Part shown: one piece after another, positions 54,167 through 61,636 of the stretch
Layout of the letters: each line of letters opens with the position of its first letter
Position numbering within the stretch: the first letter of the stretch is position 1
Assembly (NCBI GenBank): GCA_963728995.1
Contig: CAVSMD010000009.1
Coordinates: 217,871-281,870, forward strand
Origin: FEN-1219 sp963728995
GTDB taxonomy: Bacteria > Pseudomonadota > Gammaproteobacteria > Steroidobacterales > Rariloculaceae
Length of the DNA: 64,000 nt
Direction: 5' to 3'
The notes under the pieces: generated by a model
What the model saw: only the letters and a program-made list of their open reading frames with translations
Told to the model about the DNA's origin: nothing
Database searches by the model: none
Made by a program: the position numbers and the translations under genes

Positions 54167-54946
54167 ATGACGCGCACCCCTGAAACGATTCATAGACTGA
54201 GGCCACTGCTCGGCACGTTCGTGGCCATCGAGGCCACGGGTCACGCGCCGGTCGAGCCCGCGTTGACGGCCGCCTTCGCCGCGATCCAGCGAACGGCAAC
54301 GCTGATGCGCCCGCTGACGCCGGGCAGCGACGTGCAGCGGATCTCGGCCGCGAGCCGCGGCGCGACGCTGCGGATCGACGCGTGGACGCATGCCGTGCTC
54401 GAGCTCGCGCACCGGCTGCACCGGGACTCCGGTGGGGTCTTCGATCCCTGCCGGCCGGCGCAGCCCGGCCGACTGGCCGACCTCGAGCTGCTCGCCCCGG
54501 ACGCCGTGCGGTGCCACGCGCCGGTCGCGCTCGATCTCGGCGGCATCGCGAAGGGCTTCGCCGTCGATCGAGCCGTGGACACACTGCAGCGTCTCGGCTG
54601 CTCGAGCGGCCTCGTCAACGCGGGTGGCGACGTGCGCTGCTTCGGACCGACGACGCAACGGATCGTCGTCACCGACGACGCCTCGGCCGATCGCTCGCTG
54701 CGAGTCGCGCTCGATAACAATGCGCTTGCGGTGAGCGCGCCGCGCTCCTCCCGCTCGCCCGCGGAGCACGTCGGGTACTATGACGGCTCGACGGCCGCGA
54801 TCGTCCCGGGGCGCTGGGCGGCGGTCATCGCGGCCGAAAGCGCCACGGCCGATGCTCTGTGCAAATGCGTGATGCTGGGCCCGCGACACGTCGCAGCGCG
54901 GTTGCTCGCCGCCTACGCGGCTAGATGCATCGAGGTCGCCTCGTGA
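54167..54946 (+). CDS. apbE: FAD:protein FMN transferase ApbE
   Basis: A 259-residue ApbE. LRPLLGTFVAIEATG opens the domain, and LDLGGIAKGFAVDRAVDTL and LVNAGGDVRCFG are the binding motifs. ATADALCK near 222 is the catalytic DALxT-like region with Cys-Lys in place of the usual ending. There is no clear signal peptide or lipobox, although ApbE is normally exported, so the location is uncertain or the start is further upstream. It should flavinylate Thr162 of the FMN-binding protein in the divergent operon. Confidence 0.85.
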   Translation: MTRTPETIHRLRPLLGTFVAIEATGHAPVEPALTAAFAAIQRTATLMRPLTPGSDVQRISAASRGATLRIDAWTHAVLELAHRLHRDSGGVFDPCRPAQPGRLADLELLAPDAVRCHAPVALDLGGIAKGFAVDRAVDTLQRLGCSSGLVNAGGDVRCFGPTTQRIVVTDDASADRSLRVALDNNALAVSAPRSSRSPAEHVGYYDGSTAAIVPGRWAAVIAAESATADALCKCVMLGPRHVAARLLAAYAARCIEVAS

Positions 54947-55596
54947 ACGCTGCGCAAACCCCCGGAGACCGCCGACGGCCCATGCTTCGTCGAATCAGCC
55001 AACCGCTTCTTCGCGCGCTGCTCGCTGCGACCGTCCTTGCTCTGACACCGGCGCCGGCTCAGGACGCCGCGCACGCGGATTCCGCGAGCATGGCCGCCAA
55101 GATCGCGCGGATTCAGGAGACGGCCGCGCGCCCACGGCCACGAGACGCTCGGCCGATCGAGACGACGTTCACGGATCGCGAAGCCAATGCTTATCTGACG
55201 ATCGAAGGCCCGATGTTCTTGCCACCGGGCATCGCGAACCCGCGCATCACGGCCGGGGCTGGCGGCAAGGTCACGGCGCGAGCCGTCGTCGACCTGGACG
55301 CCGTGCGCCTGGCGCGCCCGCGCAGCTTGCTCGATCCGCTGGCGTTCGTGCGGGGCTCGCTCGAGGTCGTCGCGAGCGGCGCCGTCATGGCCGAGGACGG
55401 GACCGGCGTCGCTCACCTCGAGTCGGCCACGGTGGGCGGCGTGCCGGTTCCGCAACGCGTCGTCCAGGAGCTGCTGCGCTTCTACACGCGCACACCCGAC
55501 CGGCCGGAGGGGTTCGGCCTCGACACGCCCTTCGAGCTGCCGGCGGGAATCCGGGGCCTCACGGTCGAGGCAGGCCGCGCCACCGTGGTGCAGTAG
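54943..55596 (+). CDS. exported protein, unknown (LmeA/DUF2993-like fold?)
   Basis: A roughly 217-residue exported protein. The GTG at 54943 overlaps the apbE stop (GTGA); an ATG at 54982 opens a good signal peptide (LLRALLAATVLALTPAPAQD). The mature part (FTDREANAYLTIEGPMFLPP, then a GKVTARAVVDLDAVRL strand set) looks like the long beta sheet proteins of lipid-binding type (LmeA/DUF2993), but I am not sure. As the second gene of the apbE operon it may take part in the same pathway. Confidence 0.6.
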   Translation: MNAAQTPGDRRRPMLRRISQPLLRALLAATVLALTPAPAQDAAHADSASMAAKIARIQETAARPRPRDARPIETTFTDREANAYLTIEGPMFLPPGIANPRITAGAGGKVTARAVVDLDAVRLARPRSLLDPLAFVRGSLEVVASGAVMAEDGTGVAHLESATVGGVPVPQRVVQELLRFYTRTPDRPEGFGLDTPFELPAGIRGLTVEAGRATVVQ

Positions 55597-55604
55597 CCGC
55601 GGGG

Positions 55605-55636
55605 TTGACTATCCCCGGTAGTTTTGCTAATATAAT
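55605..55636 (+). promoter_or_regulatory. strong sigma-70 type promoter
   Basis: TTGACT (55605-55610) is followed after 17 bases by TAATAT (55628-55633). A perfect TATAAT lies at 55631-55636 with 20-base spacing. This is the most consensus-like promoter I found in the window. It lies eight bases after the stop of the preceding gene and points to the small gene at 55824. Confidence 0.65.
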
Positions 55637-55640
55637 CATG

Positions 55641-55823
55641 AAGTTGTAGCCATACATGGCGGCGTAGCGCCGTGCCGGAGGTGAAGCCGGCACCCCTCTC
55701 ACCCGAGATCGCAACGCGCCGTCGTCCGCACCGCTGCCGGCGCCTTACCCATCGCCGTCGCAGCCGCGGATATCCAATATCGCCGCTGCAACTCGCTACT
55801 CGTCTTGGTGACTGGGGATTCGT
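55641..55823 (+). promoter_or_regulatory. structured 5' leader
   Basis: About 183 bases separate the promoter from the next start. Two perfect hairpins stand side by side: CGGCG, loop TAG, CGCCG (55660-55672), then GTGCCGG, loop AGGTGAAG, CCGGCAC (about 55672-55693). The second loop carries AGGTG, which can also pair with CACCCCT just downstream, so two folds compete. No riboswitch class is recognised. A translational or processing role for the leader is inferred. Confidence 0.45.
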
Positions 55824-56099
55824 ATGAAAGCAATAGATGTGTATCGCGTCGAAAGCGTCGAGGCGGCCAGCACGCCGCGGGACTCCGGTCCCGGCGAATG
55901 GTGTCGTTACGTCGTGGCGAATGCACGCTCGCGCATCGTCGGCCGCTATCGAGGCACGCTGGTCCAAGCCCGGCGCAACGCCGAGCGACTCGCGAAAGGG
56001 CTCAACGAGCGGGCGCAGTCCGGCAAGTCTCCGTGGGTGCCGCGCGGACGCGCACGAGGCGCGAGCAACCAAAGCCAGCACAAGAGCGCGCACGCTTAG
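55824..56099 (+). CDS. small basic protein, unknown
   Basis: A 91-residue cytosolic protein. A short beta/alpha core (WCRYVVANARSRIVGRYRGT, then LVQARRNAERLAKGLNER) precedes a basic Gly/Arg/Ser-rich tail (PRGRARGASNQSQHK). The tail suggests nucleic-acid binding. I recall similar short uncharacterised proteins in Xanthomonad-type genomes but cannot name a family. The strong promoter and long leader suggest high, controlled expression. Its stop overlaps the convergent HNH gene by four bases. Confidence 0.65.
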   Translation: MKAIDVYRVESVEAASTPRDSGPGEWCRYVVANARSRIVGRYRGTLVQARRNAERLAKGLNERAQSGKSPWVPRGRARGASNQSQHKSAHA

Positions 56100-56908
56100 G
56101 GGTCACGATCCACCGCTGGACGACGGATGAACCTGGCCCCAGGTGCACGCTTCTTGCATCCGGGCACCTCGCGAACCTCGTGATCGGTCTCGTGCACCGC
56201 CGTGGTGCAGAATCCCTCACGTGAGGGATCTGCGTCGGTGAAGTCCTCGAGACGATAGCCGCAACGCGGCATCGTCCGACCGTCGGGCCGGACGAAGCGC
56301 AACCCCGCGTGCCCGTCGCGCTCGATTCGAAACCCGGTCTCGTGCAGCAGCCGATGATGATGCGTGCAGAGCATTGTCAGGTTCTCGAGGCTCGTGTCGC
56401 CGCCGTCGGCCCAGTGATGCAGATGATGCGCATCGAGATAGCGCTGACGATGGCATCCGGGGAACGAGCAGCCGCGGTCGCGCGCGTACAGCGCGCGTCT
56501 CAGCGCGGTGGACACCGTCCGCTGCTTGCGCCCGACGTCGAGCGGACTTCCCTGTGCGTCCTCGACGACGGTCAGCAGCGTGCCGTCGCACGTAAGGCGC
56601 CGCATCGTGTCGAGCGGTAGATCCGAACGACCGGCCTGCTCGCGCAGCGCCGCCTCGTCGACGTGCACGATGACCTGATAGTGATCCGCCGTTCCGCTGC
56701 GCTCTCCTCCCGCGCCGGCGCCTTCGAGGTAGGCCTTGGCGACGGCGACGAGCGCATCCGCTTGCTGCGCCCGCCATGTGGCGCTCTTCGTCTCACCCGT
56801 GACGTCGGGCTCGACGCCGGTATGGACCTCCCCGCCGGCGACGGCACAGTCGATCGCTTGTGCAACGAGATCGCCCTCTTCGATCGGCAGCTCGACGGTG
56901 AGCCGCAC
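56096..56908 (-). CDS. HNH endonuclease domain protein, 5'-truncated
   Basis: A 270-residue HNH nuclease-like protein. ARDRGCSFPGCHRQRYLDAH and HHWADGGDTSLENLTMLCTH are the HNH core with Cys pairs, followed by HHHRLLHETGF. Members of this DUF222/13E12-like family normally have about 200 more residues before this point. The frame is closed by TAA just upstream of a GTG at 56908, and the next gene's stop is five bases away. The front half has therefore been lost, and what is left may be expressed from read-through or be dead. Confidence 0.65.
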   Translation of the reverse strand: MRLTVELPIEEGDLVAQAIDCAVAGGEVHTGVEPDVTGETKSATWRAQQADALVAVAKAYLEGAGAGGERSGTADHYQVIVHVDEAALREQAGRSDLPLDTMRRLTCDGTLLTVVEDAQGSPLDVGRKQRTVSTALRRALYARDRGCSFPGCHRQRYLDAHHLHHWADGGDTSLENLTMLCTHHHRLLHETGFRIERDGHAGLRFVRPDGRTMPRCGYRLEDFTDADPSREGFCTTAVHETDHEVREVPGCKKRAPGARFIRRPAVDRDP

Positions 56909-56913
56909 CGTGC

Positions 56914-58197
56914 CTAGTTATGGTCCCTAGCTAACCGCAGCGCCGCGCTCAGTGCAGCGGCGGCCGGTACCGGAACTTCGGGTTGCACCCCTGAACCTTC
57001 CCAATTGCCGCCGGTAATCGGGTTTACCGCTTCTCCATACGGCAGGTTCATCCCAAAACGCGCGTCGACGCGCTCGGGTCTCACGGTGTGGGCGCCCCCT
57101 TTGGTCGTCTCGCCCACAACCGTCGCTCGCTTGAGCGCTTGAAGATCGTAGGCGAACCACTCCGCCGCGGAAAACGTCTTCGAAGAAGTAAGAACATAAA
57201 CCGGTGTTGCCGCGAAGCTAAGCCCGGAGACGTGCGCTGCGGCGTGCAGTGGCTGGACGGCCGGCGGCTCGCGCGAACGTATCGCGCTCAGCTGCACGGG
57301 CTCATCGAACAACTGGCCGAGGATGAACGTAGCCATACCTGCGTGCCCGCCAACGGCATCGCGCAAGTCGAAGACCAAGCCCTTGACGCCCACCAAAGAC
57401 GTCAATGCTTCGACGACCTTCTGCCTGCAGACGTTCGGATCGACAAATTGGTCGATCTTGACGTAGCCGATCTCACCCGGCAGCGTTTCCGATCGCTCGA
57501 ACCCGCAATCGGCCCTGTTTGCCGGGCGTGCGTCGACCGTATAAGGGCTGCGCACCGGAGGTCCGTTGGCGACTGGGCCGAAGCTGACCACAAGATGCTT
57601 GTCGTTGCTGATTGTCTGAAGATCCTCCGTCAGCCTGTTTGCAAAGACCCAGCCGTTGGTCACATCGTCGTAGTCGCCGTTGCGTTGATGCTGCGCGAGC
57701 GCGTCCGCCATCTTCTCGGCTGGTTCTCCTAATACGTAGAACCGTCTCAGTTTGCCTGCCACCTCTTCGACCACGTGCGAGCGCGTGGCGGCATCGATGT
57801 CATAGCCGATCACCGTCGCCCCCGGAAGAACGGGGGTCCACGGCAGGGAAAAAGCGACGCGAGCTGGCTCGGAATCTTCGACTCTCAACATGCCTAGCAG
57901 TTGGAGTCCGCTCGCAGTCTCGACGATGAATTGCAGTCCAAGACGGTCGCTCTTCAGAATTCGCACGAGCTGCAGCCGGCCCACCTGCTCACTCGTTCGC
58001 AGGATATCGTCCGGCGATTCGCCGCGGCCGTATTGTGCTATGTACTTGGAGACAACCTCGCGATCTCGGCTGTTCAACGCACCGAGCATCGCGGAGAAGT
58101 TATGCCCGACCGGAGTATCGGGAATCGTCACCTGACTCCATGCGCTGGGGGCAAGGACCAGCAGGAGACCGAGGGCGCGGCGGATCTGCAACGTCAT
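56914..58197 (-). CDS. exported S41 family peptidase
   Basis: A 427-residue exported serine peptidase of the C-terminal processing/tricorn-like S41 family. The signal peptide ends SAWSQ. GEIGYVKIDQFVDPNVCRQK opens the catalytic domain. The Ser is in TSSKTFSAAEWFAY, and the domain closes with GGNWEGSGVQPEV before the end. There is no PDZ domain, a pattern like the interphotoreceptor retinoid-binding subgroup. It follows the ClC gene by seven bases. Confidence 0.8.
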   Translation of the reverse strand: MTLQIRRALGLLLVLAPSAWSQVTIPDTPVGHNFSAMLGALNSRDREVVSKYIAQYGRGESPDDILRTSEQVGRLQLVRILKSDRLGLQFIVETASGLQLLGMLRVEDSEPARVAFSLPWTPVLPGATVIGYDIDAATRSHVVEEVAGKLRRFYVLGEPAEKMADALAQHQRNGDYDDVTNGWVFANRLTEDLQTISNDKHLVVSFGPVANGPPVRSPYTVDARPANRADCGFERSETLPGEIGYVKIDQFVDPNVCRQKVVEALTSLVGVKGLVFDLRDAVGGHAGMATFILGQLFDEPVQLSAIRSREPPAVQPLHAAAHVSGLSFAATPVYVLTSSKTFSAAEWFAYDLQALKRATVVGETTKGGAHTVRPERVDARFGMNLPYGEAVNPITGGNWEGSGVQPEVPVPAAAALSAALRLARDHN

Positions 58198-58204
58198 TGC
58201 GCAT

Positions 58205-59587
58205 CTACCCCGAGGAATCCCGGACGCCGTCGAGCTCCGCGCGCTCCGACCGCCCCGCCTCCGCCGCTCTCGAGATCTGGGCTGCGCTCAATAGATTGCG
58301 CGCGAGCGCGTGATAGATGCCGTCGGGGCAGATCAGCCGCGCGGTGCCGTGGGCGATCAGCGCGCTGAGCATCAGCGGCATCAGCATCGCCCGATTGTTC
58401 GTGAGCTCGGTCACGATCACGAACGCCGTGATCGGCGCCTGCACGACACCGGCGAGATAGGCCACCATGCCGAGCAGCATCAGCGCGCCGACATCCACGT
58501 CCGGGAACAGCCGCGCAATGTCGGCCCCGAGCCCCGCACCGATCGCCAGCGACGGCGAGAAGATGCCGCCGGGAATGCCGCTCAAGGACGAGCACAACGT
58601 GGCGAGGAACTTCAGCGGCATGAACAGCACGCCGAGGGCCATGGTGTCGTCGAGCGCGCCGCGCACCTGAGCGTAGCCCGTGCCATACGTACTGTTGCCG
58701 GCGAGTATGCCCGCGACGGCCACCACCAGACCGCAGGCGCCGGCAAACGCGACCGGCCGCTCGCGAGCGAGCGTCGCGAGCCGGTTGATGCGCGCCCCGC
58801 TCGCGGCGAGCACCACCCGGCTGAACGCACCGCCGAGCAAGCCCCCCGTAATCCCGCAGAGCGGGATCACCACCCACTGCACGAGACCGCGCAGTGTGCC
58901 CGCGCTCGTGCCGAAGTAGGTGTAGTTGCCGACGAGCACCAGCGACACCGAGCCGGCGGCGACGACCGTCGCGAGTATCAAGCCGCTGGTGCGCCGCTCG
59001 AACGTGCGTGTGAGCTCCTCGATGCCGAAAATGACGCCGGCGATCGGCGTGTTGAATGCCGCGGCGATGCCGGCGGCGGCACCGGCCACGATGAGGCCGG
59101 ACTGCTTACGCGGCGACAACCGCCCGGCCGCGAACATCAGCGCCGCGCCGATCTGCACGGTCGGGCCCTCGCGGCCCGTCGATGCGCCGCACAGCAGGCC
59201 GAAGGCCGTCAGCACGATCTTGCCCACGGCCGCCCGCAAAGAGACCAGCTTCTGCCGCACCTCGGTGTTGGCGATCCGGTGCGCGGCGATTGCCTGGGGG
59301 ATGCCGCTGCCTTGCGACCCACGGAAGAACCGGTTCGCCATGAATGCGGCGACGGCAAAACCGCCGGGCGTCACGACCAGCGGCCAGAACCTGCCGTACG
59401 CGAGCAGCTCGGTGAACTCGCGCTGCGTGTAGTCGGCCAGCATCGCGAACGCCACGGCGACGGCCCCCACGGCGATGCCGCCGAGCACGAACAGCCCGCG
59501 CTGCTGCCAGCGAATCCGCGTGGCGTGGATCAAACGGCCGCGGTGCCGATCCTGGGTCAACCTGCTGAAGGTTCTCGTCGTCAGCAT
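58205..59587 (-). CDS. ClC family chloride channel/antiporter
   Basis: A 460-residue ClC protein with about 10-12 helices. The selectivity motifs are GSQGSGIPQ, GREGPTVQIG (gating Glu near 141) and GIPGGIFSPSLAIGA, and the family Tyr region GMVAYLAGVVQAPITAFVIV is present. The protein lacks a CBS domain. It may be a chloride/proton exchanger or a fluoride-type channel; the internal proton Glu was not decided. It leads the S41 gene. Confidence 0.9.
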   Translation of the reverse strand: MLTTRTFSRLTQDRHRGRLIHATRIRWQQRGLFVLGGIAVGAVAVAFAMLADYTQREFTELLAYGRFWPLVVTPGGFAVAAFMANRFFRGSQGSGIPQAIAAHRIANTEVRQKLVSLRAAVGKIVLTAFGLLCGASTGREGPTVQIGAALMFAAGRLSPRKQSGLIVAGAAAGIAAAFNTPIAGVIFGIEELTRTFERRTSGLILATVVAAGSVSLVLVGNYTYFGTSAGTLRGLVQWVVIPLCGITGGLLGGAFSRVVLAASGARINRLATLARERPVAFAGACGLVVAVAGILAGNSTYGTGYAQVRGALDDTMALGVLFMPLKFLATLCSSLSGIPGGIFSPSLAIGAGLGADIARLFPDVDVGALMLLGMVAYLAGVVQAPITAFVIVTELTNNRAMLMPLMLSALIAHGTARLICPDGIYHALARNLLSAAQISRAAEAGRSERAELDGVRDSSG

Positions 59588-59679
59588 GCTAGGCGCAGCG
59601 CTCCAAAAGCGTTCTCCGTGTGGCGTGGTCGGTAGCGATGATCAGGACTGGACGGCGCGCGGCACGATGGGTCGTTACG

Positions 59680-60813
59680 TCATTCGCCGGCGTTGATATC
59701 GAAGACATGCTGGCCTTCGGTCGGCACGCCATTGCGGATCTGCTCGTGCTCGACCGCGCGGGCTGGAATCGGCAGGCCCTTTTCTTTGGCTTCGGCGACC
59801 TGTCGCTCGTACGTCCGCTCACCCGTCAACGCATGCGCCACGGCGCCGTTGCCTTCGTGACAGGAATACTCGAGCACCTCGTACGCGGGCCGGGACGTGA
59901 TCATCAACCGCAGGGTGAATGGCGCCGCATAGGCACCCGGATCATCGACCGTCGCCCGATACTCGATCATATTCGGGTCGACGCGCGTGAAGCGCTCCGT
60001 GAGCTTCAGCCGCTCGCTATTCGGCGGGCCGTTACCGTTCGTGCCGATGCTCGTGAGGTCCGTGAAGTTGCCGGTCTCGACCACGAGCGTGTCGCCCTCG
60101 AAGTGGCCGCGCGCGCTTCCCATGTACTGGCGAATGCCGTTCGTAAGCGGTGGGCGGCCGTCGAGCGGAATGATCCGCGTGTCGTGAATCATCTCGTAGC
60201 TGATCGCGACGGCGTTGGGGGTTTGTGTGATTCGCAACCCGTTGCCATAGATCACCGGTAACAGCGAGCCGAGCACACCGCGCGTGATGCAGCGGTCGTA
60301 CAACGAAAAGTCGCTGAGGCTATCGAAGGGACCCGGACCGTACGTGCCGCGGGTGCGCTTCGCCGCCAGTGCTTTGCCGGTCGCCGTGAGCTCCGGGATC
60401 TGGCCGCTCGGCGGATCGACGACCAGCGACGTGTAGCCGAAGCTCCGGATGCCGGACTCGTGTTGCAGGAAGGTGCCGACGTTCACGTCGAACTTGCGCA
60501 CACCCTCGTCGTTCGCGGCGCGCTTCTTGAATTCTTCCGGTGTCAGCGACTCGCGCCCGGCCTGTGCGGCCGGGCGGCTCAGCGGCACGCCGCGCAAGTC
60601 GTCGGTGCTCCAGACACCCTCGAAGCTCGGCTGCCCCCACGAGGTTCGGGGCGGGCGCCAGCTCTTGTCGACATGCGCGGCGGCCAGCATCTCGGCCGGC
60701 GCGGAGCGCTGCGCCGACGGCGGGGCGTTCGGCGGCCCGGTCTGTGCCACCGCCTGCGTCGACGCGAATGCCGCTACGGTGAGCGCCGCGCCGCATCTGT
60801 GGATGCCTCTCAT
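59680..60813 (-). CDS. PDLSGVW-type exported protein
   Basis: A 377-residue exported protein. The signal peptide ends TQAVAQ. The N-terminal motif is altered to QPSFEGVWST, but the later GHFEGDTLVVETGNFTDLTS and EYSCHEGNGA segments are clearly those of the family. Its loop between the two is longer than in the copies at 165-968 and 22436-23986. Unlike those copies it has no DUF6152 partner beside it. Upstream DNA carries a palindrome CGACTATAGTCG (60881-60892) that overlaps a possible -10 box. Confidence 0.8.
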   Translation of the reverse strand: MRGIHRCGAALTVAAFASTQAVAQTGPPNAPPSAQRSAPAEMLAAAHVDKSWRPPRTSWGQPSFEGVWSTDDLRGVPLSRPAAQAGRESLTPEEFKKRAANDEGVRKFDVNVGTFLQHESGIRSFGYTSLVVDPPSGQIPELTATGKALAAKRTRGTYGPGPFDSLSDFSLYDRCITRGVLGSLLPVIYGNGLRITQTPNAVAISYEMIHDTRIIPLDGRPPLTNGIRQYMGSARGHFEGDTLVVETGNFTDLTSIGTNGNGPPNSERLKLTERFTRVDPNMIEYRATVDDPGAYAAPFTLRLMITSRPAYEVLEYSCHEGNGAVAHALTGERTYERQVAEAKEKGLPIPARAVEHEQIRNGVPTEGQHVFDINAGE

Positions 60814-61009
60814 AACCTTCCCTAGGCAATAGCCCCGCCCGTTCCGGAGCGCCTAAAGAAGTATGACGCCCGCCATCCCGCGACTATAGTCGACGGATGC
60901 GGGTCCAATCCAACGCGACCACCGTCAGATGCATGACCGCGGCGCGACCGCAAGGATTTTCCTGGCGGCGCGCCTCGATCATGGTCCCACGGTCGCGGCT
61001 AACGTGCCG

Positions 61010-61486
61010 TCAGCCGCGCGGATGCGAGTCGCGCATCGCCGCCTGATACTCTCGCCGCGTCAGCTTCGCATCGTCATCCACGTCGGCCCTTGAGAAGTCG
61101 AACCCCTTGATATCGGCGGCTTCCGAGCGGTCCACGATTCCGTCACCGTTCTTGTCCGCTTTCTTGAAGCTCACCTGCTCGGTGCGGTCACCGGCCAGAG
61201 GTCCGGGTTTGCCGTCGCCACGCGGCGTCGAGCGCGCCATGGCGGCCTGGAACTCCTGGCGAGTCAGAGAGCCGTCATTGTTCGTGTCCGCCCGCGAGAA
61301 ATCGAACCCGGCGATCGAATTGCCTTCCTCGCGGTTGACCTTGCCATCGCCGTTCTTGTCCGCCTTCTCGAAGCTGACCTGGTTGGTGCGGTCGTTACCG
61401 CGCGGGGCTTTCGAGCCCGACTGCTGCGCACTTGCGACGCCCACCGTTCCCAATGCTACCAATGTTGCAAAAACTATCCTGTTCAT
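61010..61486 (-). CDS. exported EF-hand calcium-binding protein
   Basis: A 158-residue exported protein with four EF-hand loops: DKNGDGKVNREE, DTNNDGSLTRQE, DKNGDGIVDRSE and DVDDDAKLTRRE. The fourth loop lacks the Gly at position six and may bind poorly. Two halves repeat (VSFEKADKNGDGK and VSFKKADKNGDGI). The signal peptide ends ASAQQ. It is likely a periplasmic calcium buffer or sensor. It stands alone. Confidence 0.85.
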   Translation of the reverse strand: MNRIVFATLVALGTVGVASAQQSGSKAPRGNDRTNQVSFEKADKNGDGKVNREEGNSIAGFDFSRADTNNDGSLTRQEFQAAMARSTPRGDGKPGPLAGDRTEQVSFKKADKNGDGIVDRSEAADIKGFDFSRADVDDDAKLTRREYQAAMRDSHPRG

Positions 61487-61636
61487 TGCTCACCTCCGCA
61501 TCCTGCGGTTGCTGATCGACTATCGCGGATGTGGCCTGCAAGAGCCGTACCACGACGTCGGTCGCCGACATCGGGTGCAATTTTTGCGCGCGGCTCGATT
61601 GGACGCGGGTGATCGGCCGCCGGCACCGCTAGCCGC

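Noticed and set aside
58310..59635. Long plus-strand open frame across the ClC gene
   Set aside because: It is an antisense shadow of a high-GC gene; the composition is Arg/Ala/His with no hydrophobic core.
60881..60892. CGACTATAGTCG palindrome as an operator
   Set aside because: It overlaps a possible -10 box without a well-spaced -35, and a 12-base palindrome can arise by chance; noted with the gene but not claimed.
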